From positions 1,426,001 through 1,490,000 of the forward strand of contig NZ_JAGIOK010000001.1 of the NCBI RefSeq assembly GCF_017876655.1: a DNA stretch of 64,000 bases, in the 5' to 3' direction. Below, piece after piece: positions 44,259 to 52,626 of the stretch. This DNA is from Microbacterium imperiale. Its GTDB lineage: Bacteria; Actinomycetota; Actinomycetes; Actinomycetales; Microbacteriaceae. A program made the position numbers and the translations under genes. The notes under the pieces were generated by a model. That model worked only from the letters and a program-made list of their open reading frames with translations, was not told the DNA's origin and made no database searches. Positions within the stretch are counted from its first letter, which is position 1. Each line of letters opens with the position of its first letter.

Positions 44259-44819
44259 ATGAAGAACCGTTTCATCAAGGCGGCGGCCGCCACGGCCATC
44301 GCTGCCGCGGCTGTCTTCGCAGCCCCCGCGATCGCCAACGCGTACACCCCGGCGCCCGTCGGCGGCTCGTCCGCGACGATCGCTCCGGGTGGCAGCGCAA
44401 CGCTCGCATTCGACGACTTCCAGCCGGGCGAGGCCGTCACCGGCACCCTGACGGGTGAGAACGCCGCCGCCGGCAGCGTCGCATTCGTCAAGTTCGCGGT
44501 CACCTCGACCAGCACCACCAAGACGGCCAACGCGGCCGGCGAGGTCTCCTTCGTGGTGACGCTCCCCGCCAACGCGACCGGCACCTACACCTTCGTGGCC
44601 GACGGCGCCGTCTCCGACGCCGCCACCGTCACGATCGCTGTCCCGGCCGCGGCCGGCGGCGGCAGCACCGGCGGCTCGGGCACCCTGCCCGCCACCGGTG
44701 GCGACAACGCCGCTCTCCTCGGCCTGTGGATCGGCGGTGGCGCTCTCGCCCTCGCCGGTGGCAGCATCGCCGTCGCGAGCACGGTCCGCCGCCACCGCAA
44801 CGCGGAGGTCGCTGCCTGA
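44259..44819 (+). CDS. LPATG-anchored surface protein 2
   Basis: 186 residues: signal peptide (FIKAAAATAIAAAAVFAAPA, cleavage near IANA), one Ig-like domain (FDDFQPGEAVTGTLTGENAA through VSFVVTLPANATGTYTFVAD), a Gly/Ser linker and the sorting signal LPATGGDNAALLGLWIGGGA with helix and VRRHRN tail. The codon use is strongly biased and it has its own promoter and a very strong terminator, all of which point to high expression. Related to the preceding LPATG protein across the whole length. Possibly a major cell-wall surface protein. Confidence 0.87.
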   Translation: MKNRFIKAAAATAIAAAAVFAAPAIANAYTPAPVGGSSATIAPGGSATLAFDDFQPGEAVTGTLTGENAAAGSVAFVKFAVTSTSTTKTANAAGEVSFVVTLPANATGTYTFVADGAVSDAATVTIAVPAAAGGGSTGGSGTLPATGGDNAALLGLWIGGGALALAGGSIAVASTVRRHRNAEVAA

Positions 44820-44834
44820 TCAGGCGCAACGCAT

Positions 44835-44872
44835 GACGGATGCCCCGGAGCTTCGGCTCCGGGGCATCCGTC
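44835..44872 (+). terminator. Intrinsic terminator with UUCG tetraloop
   Basis: A perfect 17-base-pair stem with a TTCG loop, built around GGATGCC/GGCATCC at its base, followed by a short GTTT tract. Sixteen bases after the stop of the second LPATG gene. It could also stop transcription from the opposite side. Confidence 0.9.
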
Positions 44873-44915
44873 GTTTCGCGTCTCGGGTGGCCGGGGTCAG
44901 CCGGCCTGCGGCGGG

Positions 44916-45584
44916 TCAGCCGGCCTCGGCCGTGACGAGGATCGGCAGGTGGTCGCTGCGCCCCTGCGGCAGCGTCTGCACCCGGGCGATGTCGAACCCG
45001 ACGCTCGTCGCGAAGTCATAGTGACCGCGGAAGAACTTGTAGCGCGTGTACGTCCGCGCGTCGCTGAGGGTCAGCTCGTACCCCTGCTGCCGCACGACCT
45101 GGCCGAGGTTCTCCTTGAACACGGGGTAGTTGTAATCGCCGACCATGAGGATCGGCAGCCCCTCGCCCAGCTCGCTGAGCGAGGTCAGCGCCGCCTGGAT
45201 CTGGTTGCGCCGCAGCGAGTTCAGCGCCGTCAGAGGGGCGGCGTGGAAACTCGCGACGATGAGGTCGCGACCGTGGTCGATGTCGCGCAGCCGCACACCC
45301 AGCATGCGCTCCTCCGCGGGCTTGAGCACGCGGTCGTGCAGCGACTTCTTCAGCGCGAGCGAGCGGACCTCGACGGCGCGGTAGGTGTTCTCGCGGTAGT
45401 ACACGGCGAGCCCGAGCCGGTTGCGCGCGGTCGCCTCGGCCAGGCGAAGGCCGCTGATCTCGTCCGGGATGCCGGCGGTGTCGGCCTCCTGCAGGCACAG
45501 CACGTCAGCGGCGTGCTGTTCGACGAGGTCGGCGAGTTCGGATGCCGCGCGGTGCTTGCGCAGGTTGTACGAGATGACCTTCAT
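44916..45584 (-). CDS. Endonuclease/exonuclease/phosphatase-family protein
   Basis: 222 residues, DNase I-like fold. Metal and catalytic motifs are in order: SYNLRKHR, LCLQEADTAG, IVASFHAAPL, MVGDYNYPVF and the final GRSDHLPILV (Asp-His pair). Substrates in the family include nucleic acids, phosphoinositides and sphingomyelin; none is indicated here. It ends just after the LPATG terminator on the opposite strand. A TAGCCT box lies nine bases before the ATG. Confidence 0.88.
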   Translation of the reverse strand: MKVISYNLRKHRAASELADLVEQHAADVLCLQEADTAGIPDEISGLRLAEATARNRLGLAVYYRENTYRAVEVRSLALKKSLHDRVLKPAEERMLGVRLRDIDHGRDLIVASFHAAPLTALNSLRRNQIQAALTSLSELGEGLPILMVGDYNYPVFKENLGQVVRQQGYELTLSDARTYTRYKFFRGHYDFATSVGFDIARVQTLPQGRSDHLPILVTAEAG

Positions 45585-45616
45585 GGTCAGGTCAGGCTAC
45601 GCCCGCAATCTTTCGG

Positions 45617-46450
45617 TCAGGTGTCGGTTGCGCGGCGCGCGCGGGTCTGCTCCGCTCGCGCCGCGAGCAGCTCGTCGGCGGGGTAGCCGACCTCCGTCAG
45701 CGTGAGCCCGCGCGCCGCCAGCACCGGGAACGCGCTCGTGCGGGTGCGGGCGTCGCGCAGCGCGGCGACATCCGCCACCTGGAGCCGCCCCTCGCCGACC
45801 GCGACGCACGCGCCGACGAGCGCCCGGACCATGCTGTGGCAGAAGGCGTCGGCCTTCACGTTCGCCACAAGGACGCCCGTGTCGTCGCGCCGCCAGTCGA
45901 ACTCCAGCAGGGTGCGGATCGTCGTGGCCTCGGGCCGCGGCTTGCAGTAGGCAGCGAAGTCGTGCAGTCCGGTGAGGCTGCGGGCCGCGGCATCCATCGC
46001 CGCCACGTCGAGGGCGGCGGGGACGAACGTCGTCCGGAACCGCTCGAGCGGGTCGTAGCCGGTGGCCCGGTCGGCCACCCGATAGGCGTACCGCCGCCAC
46101 ACGGCGGAGAACCGGGCGTCGAAGCCGGCGGCGGCGACGGACGTCGCGCGCACGTGCACGTCGGCGTAGCGGCCGAGCACCCCGTTGAGCCGCGCCGCGA
46201 GGGACGACGGCTCCGGGTCGCGCCCGCGGCCGAGCCGCGCCGCCTGCGCGTCGCTGAGGTCGAGGTGGGCGACCTGACCCGACGCATGCACGCCGGCGTC
46301 GGTGCGCCCCGCGACCACCAGCTGCGCCTCTCCACCCAGCACCCGCGTCACGGCGGCCTCGATCGCGCCCTGCACGGTCCGCAGCTGCGGCTGCCGCGCC
46401 CACCCCGAGAACGCCGTGCCGTCGTAGGCGATGTCCAGTCGCAGACGCAC
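45617..46450 (-). CDS. truA: tRNA pseudouridine(38-40) synthase TruA
   Basis: 277 residues. TruA isomerises uridines 38-40 in the anticodon arm of many tRNAs. Motifs: IAYDGTAFSGWARQPQLRTV, the catalytic Asp51 in AGRTDAGVHASGQVAH, FDARFSAVWRRYAYRV and FCHSMVRALVGACVAVGEG. In many actinobacteria truA follows rplQ; here four unrelated genes separate them. It starts three bases after the kinase stop. Confidence 0.95.
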   Translation of the reverse strand: MRLRLDIAYDGTAFSGWARQPQLRTVQGAIEAAVTRVLGGEAQLVVAGRTDAGVHASGQVAHLDLSDAQAARLGRGRDPEPSSLAARLNGVLGRYADVHVRATSVAAAGFDARFSAVWRRYAYRVADRATGYDPLERFRTTFVPAALDVAAMDAAARSLTGLHDFAAYCKPRPEATTIRTLLEFDWRRDDTGVLVANVKADAFCHSMVRALVGACVAVGEGRLQVADVAALRDARTRTSAFPVLAARGLTLTEVGYPADELLAARAEQTRARRATDT

Positions 46451-46453
46451 CCG

Positions 46454-47341
46454 TCAGGCTTCCAGCTCGGCGCGCGTGGGCGGGTTCGCGCCGGGACGCG
46501 ACACGGTGATCGCGGCGGCGCGCGCGGCGAACTGCAGGGCCGCGCGCAGCGCGTCGGCGTCCGCCGGCACCCCGCGCTCGACGAGCGTCGCGATGAGACT
46601 CGCCATGAACGAATCGCCCGCGCCGATGGTGTCGGCGACGGCGACCGTCGCACCCGGCACCGTGACGAGCACGCCGTCCGGCGCCCGTCCGATCGCTCCC
46701 TCGGCGCCCCGCGTCATGACGACGGCGCCGGTCCCCCACGCCGCGATGGTCTCGAGCACCTCATCCGCGGGGGCGCCGGGCCACAGCCACGCGGCATCCT
46801 CGTCGCTCAGCTTCACCAGATCGGCTGCCGCGGCGGCGCGGGCGAATCGCGCCAGCGCGGCGTCGTGCGCGCCGACGAGCGCCGGCCGGATGTTCGGGTC
46901 GACCGTGACGATCGCACGACCGCGCGCAGCCTCGAGGGCCGCGAGACACGTCTCGCCGCCCGGGTCGAGGAACAGGGCGATCGACCCGGTGTGCACGAGG
47001 ACGGTCTCGCCACCGTCGTCGGGGGCGACGACCCCGGCGACGGCGAAGGTGTACTGCGCCGAGCCGTCGGCCTGGATGCGCGCGTGAGCGCTGTCGGTGG
47101 CGGCATCCGTCCACGCCGTCTCGGAGATCTCGACCGCCGACGCCCGCAGGTGGGCGGCGATGCGCTCACCGCGCGCGTCGCGGCCCAGCCGCGTGGCCAG
47201 CCGCACCGGAACGCCCAGGCGCGAGACCCCGACCGCGACGTTGGCGGGGCTGCCCCCCACGTGCTCGCTGACGCTGCCGGCCGACTCGACGACGTCGACC
47301 AACGCCTCGCCCAGCACGAGGACCTCCGCAGAGCCCATCAT
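46454..47341 (-). CDS. PfkB-family carbohydrate kinase (fructokinase-like)
   Basis: 295 residues. Ribokinase-fold signatures: LVLGEALVDVVESAGSVSEH, VGGSPANVAVGVSRLGVPVR, and the ATP/anion-hole motif with the catalytic base VADTIGAGDSFMASL. The missing lid and short loops resemble fructokinases, but 2-keto-3-deoxygluconate kinase is possible. Two ATGs begin the frame; GAGAGGTGG fits the second slightly better. Immediately precedes truA on the same strand; no transporter or regulator is adjacent to name the sugar. Confidence 0.88.
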   Translation of the reverse strand: MMGSAEVLVLGEALVDVVESAGSVSEHVGGSPANVAVGVSRLGVPVRLATRLGRDARGERIAAHLRASAVEISETAWTDAATDSAHARIQADGSAQYTFAVAGVVAPDDGGETVLVHTGSIALFLDPGGETCLAALEAARGRAIVTVDPNIRPALVGAHDAALARFARAAAAADLVKLSDEDAAWLWPGAPADEVLETIAAWGTGAVVMTRGAEGAIGRAPDGVLVTVPGATVAVADTIGAGDSFMASLIATLVERGVPADADALRAALQFAARAAAITVSRPGANPPTRAELEA

Positions 47342-47416
47342 CCACCTCTCACCGAACGCGATCTGCGCCCCACACCCGGTCTACCACATCGCCTCGGGGG
47401 CGCCGTCTACACTGGG

Positions 47417-47464
47417 ATGCCGCCGACGCCCGTCCCCCCGACGCCCCCGGACATCGCCGTATGA
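47417..47464 (+). CDS. Candidate 15-codon proline-rich leader ORF
   Basis: ATG at 47417 opens MPPTPVPPTPPDIAV and stops with TGA at 47462-47464, which overlaps the acyltransferase start as ATGA. A TACACT -10-like box lies three bases before it. The main gene has no ribosome site of its own, so it could be reached by coupling from this tiny frame. Three Pro-Pro steps would make translation sensitive to EF-P. Not proven to be translated. Confidence 0.35.
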   Translation: MPPTPVPPTPPDIAV

Positions 47465-49344
47465 CTTCACCTCCGCTTCCGCGCGCCCGCATCGCCGGGC
47501 TCGACGGCCTGCGCGCCCTCGCCGTGCTGCTCGTCGTCCTCGCCCACCTGTTCCCCGCCGGCCCGCTGCGCAACGGCTACATCGGCGTCGACGTGTTCTT
47601 CGTCCTCTCGGGCTTCCTCATCACGAGCCTGCTGCTGCGCGAGAGCGCCCGCCACGGCCGCATCCGCCTCCGTCGCTTCTGGGCGCGGCGCGCCCGGCGC
47701 CTGCTGCCCGCGCTCGTGGCCGTCGTCACGGTGAGCGCGTCGCTGGCGTGGGTCGTGGGCGGTGACGTCCTCGTCGACATGGGCAGACAGGTCGTCGGCG
47801 CAGCGACCTTCTCGTACAACTGGGTCTCGCTCGCCGGGGGCACCGGCTACTTCGCCGCGACCGACCCCGAGCTCTTCCGCAACCTCTGGTCGCTCGCCGT
47901 CGAGGAGCAGTTCTACCTCGTCTGGCCGCTCGTGCTGCCGTTGTTCCTGCTGCTGCCGGGGCGACGTTCGCGCACCGCCGTCGCGTCGCTGCTCGCCGCC
48001 GCCTCGGCGGCCTGGGCCGTCGTGAGCCTGTCCTCCGGCGCCGACCTGACCCGGGTCTACTTCGGCACCGACACGCACGCGTTCGGGCTGCTCCTCGGCG
48101 TCGCTCTGGCGTTCCTCCTGCAGGGCGCGGTGGCGCGACGGGCATCGATCGCCGGCGTCGGTCCGGTCTGGGGCGTGGTGGTCGGCTCGCTCGCGGTCGC
48201 CGGCCTCGTCGCCACCGCCGTCATCACCGGCGCTGGCGACGCGGGCGTCACCTTCCCCCTCTCGAGCATCGTCGCCTCGCTCCTCACCGCGGTCGCCGTC
48301 GCGGTGGCGGCGTGGCCCGGGTCCTGGTTCGGGCGCGCACTCGACATCGCTCCCCTGCGGTGGATCGGCGAGCGGTCGTACGCCATCTACCTGTGGCACT
48401 GGCCGCTCGTCGTCCTGGCGACGTTCCGGCTGACCGGGGCCGGACCCGACGTCGCGGTGCCCGTCAGCGTGGGTCTCGCCGTCCTCGTCGCGACGCTCGC
48501 CCTCTCTGCGGGGTCGTACCACTGGCTCGAGCAGCCCGTGCGCCGTCACGGCTTCCGCGGCGCGCTCCGCCTCGCCCGCGCCAACCTGCACGCCCGGCCC
48601 GCGCGCCGCCTCGCGACCCTCGCCGTGGCCGCGCTGGCCGTCGTCGCCCTCGGGGGTACGACCGCGGCCGTGGCGGTGGCTCCCGCCGAGACCTCGAGCG
48701 AGACCGCCGTCGACGCCGGCCGCGCCGCCCTCGAGCAGGCGCAGCGCGACGCGGCGGCCCATCCCGCGCCGACCGCGCAGGCGGTGGACGGCTCGCAGGT
48801 GACGGCCGTGGGCGATTCGGTCATGCTCGCCTCGGCGCCCGGCCTGCTCGCCGAGATGCCGGGCATCGACGTCGACGCCGAAGTATCTCGGTCGCTGGGC
48901 GCCGGCGCCCGCATCATCGAGAACCTCGCCGCCTCTGGCGCGCTGCGCCCCTACGTCGTCGTGGGCCTGGGGACGAACGGTCCCGTGTCGGGCGAGGCGC
49001 TGCAGCGCATCGTCGACGCCGCCGGACCCGAGCGATCCGTCATCCTCGTCAACGCGTTCGCGCCGCGGGACTGGATCCCCGGCGTCAACCGCGACCTCAC
49101 CGCCTTCGCCGCGGCGCATCCGCGCGTCGTCGTCGCCGACTGGGCCGGGGCGATCGCGGGGCGCACCGACCTGCTCGCCGCCGACCAGATCCACCCGGGG
49201 GCAGAGGGCGGCGCGATCTTCGCCCGAACCGTGCGCGAGGCGGTCGCCGGGGCCGAGACTCAGCGGGCGACCGCCGCGTGGGCCGCCGAGCGCACCCGCA
49301 CGTTCCTGCTGGAGCTGTTCGAGGGGCGTGGCGCCGATCAGTAG
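47461..49344 (+). CDS. Membrane acyltransferase with C-terminal SGNH domain (OafA/YrhL family)
   Basis: 627 residues. The acyltransferase-3 domain (1-370) has about ten helices, IAGLDGLRALAVLLVVLAHL with the active His, VFFVLSGFLITSLLLR, RFWARRARRLLPAL, and SLAVEEQFYLVWPLVLPL. A further helix near 390 leads to an outer SGNH domain (from about 445): AVGDSVMLASAPGLL (Ser), GLGTNGPVSG (Asn) and DQIHPGAEGG (Asp-His). Such two-domain proteins O-acetylate peptidoglycan or surface glycans. The acetylated polymer could be either polysaccharide in this window (inference). The last seven bases overlap the GNAT gene on the opposite strand. Confidence 0.92.
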   Translation: MTSPPLPRARIAGLDGLRALAVLLVVLAHLFPAGPLRNGYIGVDVFFVLSGFLITSLLLRESARHGRIRLRRFWARRARRLLPALVAVVTVSASLAWVVGGDVLVDMGRQVVGAATFSYNWVSLAGGTGYFAATDPELFRNLWSLAVEEQFYLVWPLVLPLFLLLPGRRSRTAVASLLAAASAAWAVVSLSSGADLTRVYFGTDTHAFGLLLGVALAFLLQGAVARRASIAGVGPVWGVVVGSLAVAGLVATAVITGAGDAGVTFPLSSIVASLLTAVAVAVAAWPGSWFGRALDIAPLRWIGERSYAIYLWHWPLVVLATFRLTGAGPDVAVPVSVGLAVLVATLALSAGSYHWLEQPVRRHGFRGALRLARANLHARPARRLATLAVAALAVVALGGTTAAVAVAPAETSSETAVDAGRAALEQAQRDAAAHPAPTAQAVDGSQVTAVGDSVMLASAPGLLAEMPGIDVDAEVSRSLGAGARIIENLAASGALRPYVVVGLGTNGPVSGEALQRIVDAAGPERSVILVNAFAPRDWIPGVNRDLTAFAAAHPRVVVADWAGAIAGRTDLLAADQIHPGAEGGAIFARTVREAVAGAETQRATAAWAAERTRTFLLELFEGRGADQ

Positions 49345-50384
49345 TGCCGGACGAGCACCCGGTCGCGCTCGTACGAGGTGAAGCCGAGTCCGCCGTAGAG
49401 CGCGTTCGCGCCCGTCGGGCTCTCGGTGTCGACGTCGAGCACCGCCGTGCCGAGCCCTGCATCGCGCATCGCCGTGAGCGACCGCGCGATGACGCGCGGG
49501 GCGAGACCCCGGCGCCGGTGCGAGCGCACGACCCCGACGAGGTCGATGTACGCGTTCGGACCGAGCATCTCGAAGTCCTCCTCGTTGACCGAGGCGAGAC
49601 AGAACGCGACGATCCGCCCGTCCTCGAGCGCGAGCGTGCACAGGTCGGGGCGCAGCAGCGGCCCCCCGATGAACTGCTGCCACCGCTCCGGCGAGCTGGG
49701 GAGGCTCCCCCAGTGATCCCGGAAGGCGTCGTTGCGGGCCGCTCGGGCGTCCTCGGCGCGGTCGGACGTGAACGGCACCAGCTCGATGCCGGGCACAGGC
49801 TCGAGCTCGGGGATCGGCTCGCTCAGGTCACGGTGCATCGTCGAGAACCAGCGCTCGGTGCGATAGCCGTGCGCCTCGGCGATGCGCTCGAGCGCGGCAT
49901 CCTTCTCGGACGCATAGATCTGGATCTGCGCCGGGAGCGCGGCGACGGCCTCCGACGCCGTCGCCGCCTCGACCAGCTGCTGCTCGGCGCGCGCGTGCTG
50001 CCACGCGAAGAGCGCCGCGCCAATGCCGCGGCCGCGGCGGTCGGGGCGCACCGCGCCGCTGAGGTGAACGTGCAGGTGCTCGTCGCGCGAGGGGTGCAGC
50101 GTGACGGTACCGACGGCGACCGCCTCGCCCTGCGCGTCGAACGCGATCAGGGTGTCGCGGAGGGGGTCGACGTGCGACAGCTCGAACCGCTCGGCGACCT
50201 CGTGTCGCGGCGTGGTCCAGGTCGGGTGGTCGACGCGGTCGGCCGCGACCTGCACGCCGTGGATCGCGTCGACGTCGGCGACGGTCGCGCCGCGCCACTG
50301 CGCGACATCGGGATGCGTGGGCAGCACCGGATCGGATGCCGTCCCGACGCGTTCGGCCAGGCTCCTCGCGTTGTTCTCGCTCAC
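49338..50384 (-). CDS. Tandem GNAT-family acetyltransferase
   Basis: 348 residues with two GNAT folds. The first has the acetyl-CoA loop in LSGAVRPDRRGRGIGAALFA; the second has VRSHRRRGLAPRVIARSLTA and the closing GFTSYERDRVLVRHY. Similar double-GNAT proteins include mycothiol synthase, but the pattern here does not identify MshD. The GTG at 50384 is chosen because a GAGGCT box ends six bases before it. Converges with the acyltransferase. Confidence 0.85.
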   Translation of the reverse strand: MSENNARSLAERVGTASDPVLPTHPDVAQWRGATVADVDAIHGVQVAADRVDHPTWTTPRHEVAERFELSHVDPLRDTLIAFDAQGEAVAVGTVTLHPSRDEHLHVHLSGAVRPDRRGRGIGAALFAWQHARAEQQLVEAATASEAVAALPAQIQIYASEKDAALERIAEAHGYRTERWFSTMHRDLSEPIPELEPVPGIELVPFTSDRAEDARAARNDAFRDHWGSLPSSPERWQQFIGGPLLRPDLCTLALEDGRIVAFCLASVNEEDFEMLGPNAYIDLVGVVRSHRRRGLAPRVIARSLTAMRDAGLGTAVLDVDTESPTGANALYGGLGFTSYERDRVLVRHY

Positions 50385-50424
50385 GTCACCAGCCTCGCAC
50401 ACCGCGCCGCTCGCGCGGGAACGG

Positions 50425-50466
50425 CGACGGGCCCGCACCCTCTGAGCGAGAGATGCGGGCCCGTCG
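50425..50466 (-). terminator. Hairpin terminator after rplQ
   Basis: Perfect 13-base-pair stem (arms CGACGGGCCCGCA and complement) with a 16-base loop, 17 bases past the rplQ stop. No T-run follows. Marks the end of the alpha-operon transcript. Confidence 0.75.
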
Positions 50467-50483
50467 GACGCGGTGACGCGTCG

Positions 50484-51053
50484 TTACTTCGTGTCGTCCT
50501 CGGCGGGAGCCTCAGCGGCGTCCTCGGCCGCAGCCTCGGCGGCTGCGCCCTCCTCCGGCGACTCGGCGCCGGCGTCGGCGGCGGTGTCGTCGGCCGGAGC
50601 CTCGGTGGTCTCCTCGACGGGAGCCTCCTCGACCGGAGCCTCCTCGGCGGCGGGGGCGGTGGCCGACTTCTTGGCCGACTTCGGCTTCGGGTTCACCGGC
50701 TCGAGCACGAGCTCGATGACGGCCATGGGGGCGTTGTCGCCCTTGCGGTTCCCGACCTTCGTGATGCGGGTGTAGCCACCCTCGCGCTCGGCGACGAGCG
50801 GCGCGATCTCGGCGAACAGCTCGTGCACGACGCTCTTGTCGCCGATGACCGACGCGACGCGACGGCGAGCGTGCAGGTCGCCGCGCTTCGCGAACGTCAC
50901 GAGACGCTCGGCGTACGGACGCAGGCGCTTGGCCTTGGTCTCGGTCGTGGTGATCGACTTGTGCGTGAACAGGGCCGCGGCGAGGTTCGCGAGAAGCAGG
51001 CGCTCGTGGGCGGGGCCGCCTCCGAGGCGGGGACCCTTGGTGGGCTTAGGCAT
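50484..51053 (-). CDS. rplQ: 50S ribosomal protein L17 with an acidic C-terminal extension
   Basis: 189 residues; the L17 core (1-118) begins [20 protein letters not shown] and contains [20 protein letters not shown] and [20 protein letters not shown]. The remaining 70 residues are low-complexity Glu/Ala/Pro with alternating APVEE units, longer than the E. coli protein (127). L17 binds 23S rRNA near the peptide exit. Last gene of the infA-rplQ operon, 28 bases after rpoA. Confidence 0.97.
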   Translation of the reverse strand: MPKPTKGPRLGGGPAHERLLLANLAAALFTHKSITTTETKAKRLRPYAERLVTFAKRGDLHARRRVASVIGDKSVVHELFAEIAPLVAEREGGYTRITKVGNRKGDNAPMAVIELVLEPVNPKPKSAKKSATAPAAEEAPVEEAPVEETTEAPADDTAADAGAESPEEGAAAEAAAEDAAEAPAEDDTK

Positions 51054-51081
51054 GTCTTGTTACTCCAGAAGAAAGGGGGGC

Positions 51082-52071
51082 TCAGAGGTTCTCGTCGTCG
51101 TATCCGCCGTAGAAGTGCGCACCGTCGAACCCGGGGACCGAGTCCTTCAGCGACAGGCCGAGCGAGACGAGCTTGTCGCGCACCTCGTCGACCGACTTCT
51201 GACCGAAGTTGCGGATGTTCATGAGCTGGGTCTCCGAGAGGGCGACCAGCTCGGACACCGTGTTGATGCCCTCGCGCTTGAGGCAGTTGTACGAGCGGAC
51301 CGACAGATCGAGGTCCTCGATCGGCATCGACAGCTCGTTGGTGAGAACCTCGGCGACCGGCGCGGGGCCGATCTCGATGCCCTCAGCCTCGACGTTCAGC
51401 TCGCGAGCGAGACCGAACAGCTCGGTCAGGGTGCGACCGGCCGACGCGACGGCGTCGCGGGGCGAGATCGAGGCCTTCGTCTCGACGTCGAGCACCAGCT
51501 TGTCGAAGTCGGTGCGCTCACCGGCACGCGTCGCCTCGACGCGGTAGCTGACCTTGAGCACGGGCGAGTAGATCGAGTCGATCGGGATCTGGCCGGCCTC
51601 GGCGTACTCATTGCGGTTCTGCGTCGCCGAGACGTAGCCGCGGCCGCGCTCGATGACGAGCTCGAGCTCGAACTTCGCGCTGTCGTTGAGCGTCGCGATG
51701 ACCAGGTCGGGGTTGTGGACCTCGACACCGGCGGGAGCCGAGATGTCGGCGGCCGTGACCTCACCGGCACCGGTCTTGCGCAGGTACGCCGTGATGGGCT
51801 CGTCGCGCTCCGACGAGACCACGAGCTGCTTGATGTTGAGGATGATCTCGGTGACATCCTCCTTCACGCCCGGGATGGTGCTGAACTCGTGGAGCACACC
51901 GTCGAAACGGATGCTGGTCACGGCTGCGCCGGGGATCGACGACAGCAGGCTGCGGCGCAGCGCGTTGCCGATGGTGTAGCCGAAGCCGGGCTCGAGCGGC
52001 TCGACGACGAACCGGCTGCGGAACTCGCCGATCTTCTCCTCGGTCAGAGTGGGACGCTGTGCGATGAGCAC
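51082..52071 (-). CDS. rpoA: RNA polymerase alpha subunit
   Basis: 329 residues, full length. The N-terminal assembly domain (1-235) has [20 protein letters not shown]; the C-terminal promoter-contact domain (about 250-310) has [20 protein letters not shown] and [18 protein letters not shown]. Alpha dimerises and nucleates core polymerase. The start is GTG with AAAGGA eight bases upstream. The 122-base gap to rpsK is large for this operon and contains a hairpin and two CACGTG words. Confidence 0.98.
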   Translation of the reverse strand: MLIAQRPTLTEEKIGEFRSRFVVEPLEPGFGYTIGNALRRSLLSSIPGAAVTSIRFDGVLHEFSTIPGVKEDVTEIILNIKQLVVSSERDEPITAYLRKTGAGEVTAADISAPAGVEVHNPDLVIATLNDSAKFELELVIERGRGYVSATQNRNEYAEAGQIPIDSIYSPVLKVSYRVEATRAGERTDFDKLVLDVETKASISPRDAVASAGRTLTELFGLARELNVEAEGIEIGPAPVAEVLTNELSMPIEDLDLSVRSYNCLKREGINTVSELVALSETQLMNIRNFGQKSVDEVRDKLVSLGLSLKDSVPGFDGAHFYGGYDDENL

Positions 52072-52123
52072 TATGTGTTCCTTTCGATCACGTGCCCGCT
52101 ATATGACACGTGCAATTCAGTGA

Positions 52124-52181
52124 GGTGTTGAGTTTTCAAGGAAACGACGGAAGTCCGGATGCCGCGTGGTGCGGCATCCGG
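52124..52181 (-). repeat. Intergenic element A: GGATGCC hairpin plus AACTCAACAC, between rpsK and rpoA
   Basis: On the transcript: a perfect 11-base-pair stem (52155-52181; arms CCGGATGCCGC) twelve bases after the rpsK stop, followed by AACTCAACACC (52124-52134) in the rpoA leader. The same two-part arrangement recurs between rpmJ and rpsM. Confidence 0.7.
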
Positions 52182-52193
52182 ATCCGTGTCGGC

Positions 52194-52592
52194 TCAGACG
52201 CGGCGGCGCTTGGGGGGACGGCAGCCGTTGTGGGCCTGCGGGGTGACGTCCTGGATGGACCCCACCTCGAGGCCGGCGGCCGTCAGCGAGCGGATCGCGG
52301 TCTCGCGGCCCGAACCCGGGCCCTTGACGAAGACGTCGACCTTCTTGACGCCGTGCTCCTGCGCCTGACGCGCAGCGGACTCGGCGGCCATGCCGGCGGC
52401 GTAGGGGGTCGACTTGCGCGAGCCCTTGAAGCCGACGCCACCCGAGGAGGCCCAGCTGATGACGGCGCCCGACGGGTCGGTGATCGAGACGATCGTGTTG
52501 TTGAACGTCGACTTGATGTGGGCGTGGCCCAGCGCGATGTTCTTCTTCTCCTTGCGGCGCGGCTTGCGCGCTGCGGACTTGGCCTGTGCCAT
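52194..52592 (-). CDS. rpsK: 30S ribosomal protein S11
   Basis: 132 residues: [40 protein letters not shown], and the [13 protein letters not shown] and [15 protein letters not shown] end. Full length. AGGAGA lies upstream of the ATG. Part of the infA-rpmJ-rpsM-rpsK-rpoA-rplQ operon; S11 forms part of the platform and contacts the mRNA near the E site. Confidence 0.98.
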   Translation of the reverse strand: MAQAKSAARKPRRKEKKNIALGHAHIKSTFNNTIVSITDPSGAVISWASSGGVGFKGSRKSTPYAAGMAAESAARQAQEHGVKKVDVFVKGPGSGRETAIRSLTAAGLEVGSIQDVTPQAHNGCRPPKRRRV

Positions 52593-52626
52593 GTGCGTGT
52601 TCTCCTAAACCTGTGGGGGCCGCGCC

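Noticed and set aside
52089..52112. Two CACGTG palindromes 18 bases apart upstream of rpoA as a regulator site
   Set aside because: Six-base words are too short to claim; they lie within an operon leader and no factor with this specificity is indicated.
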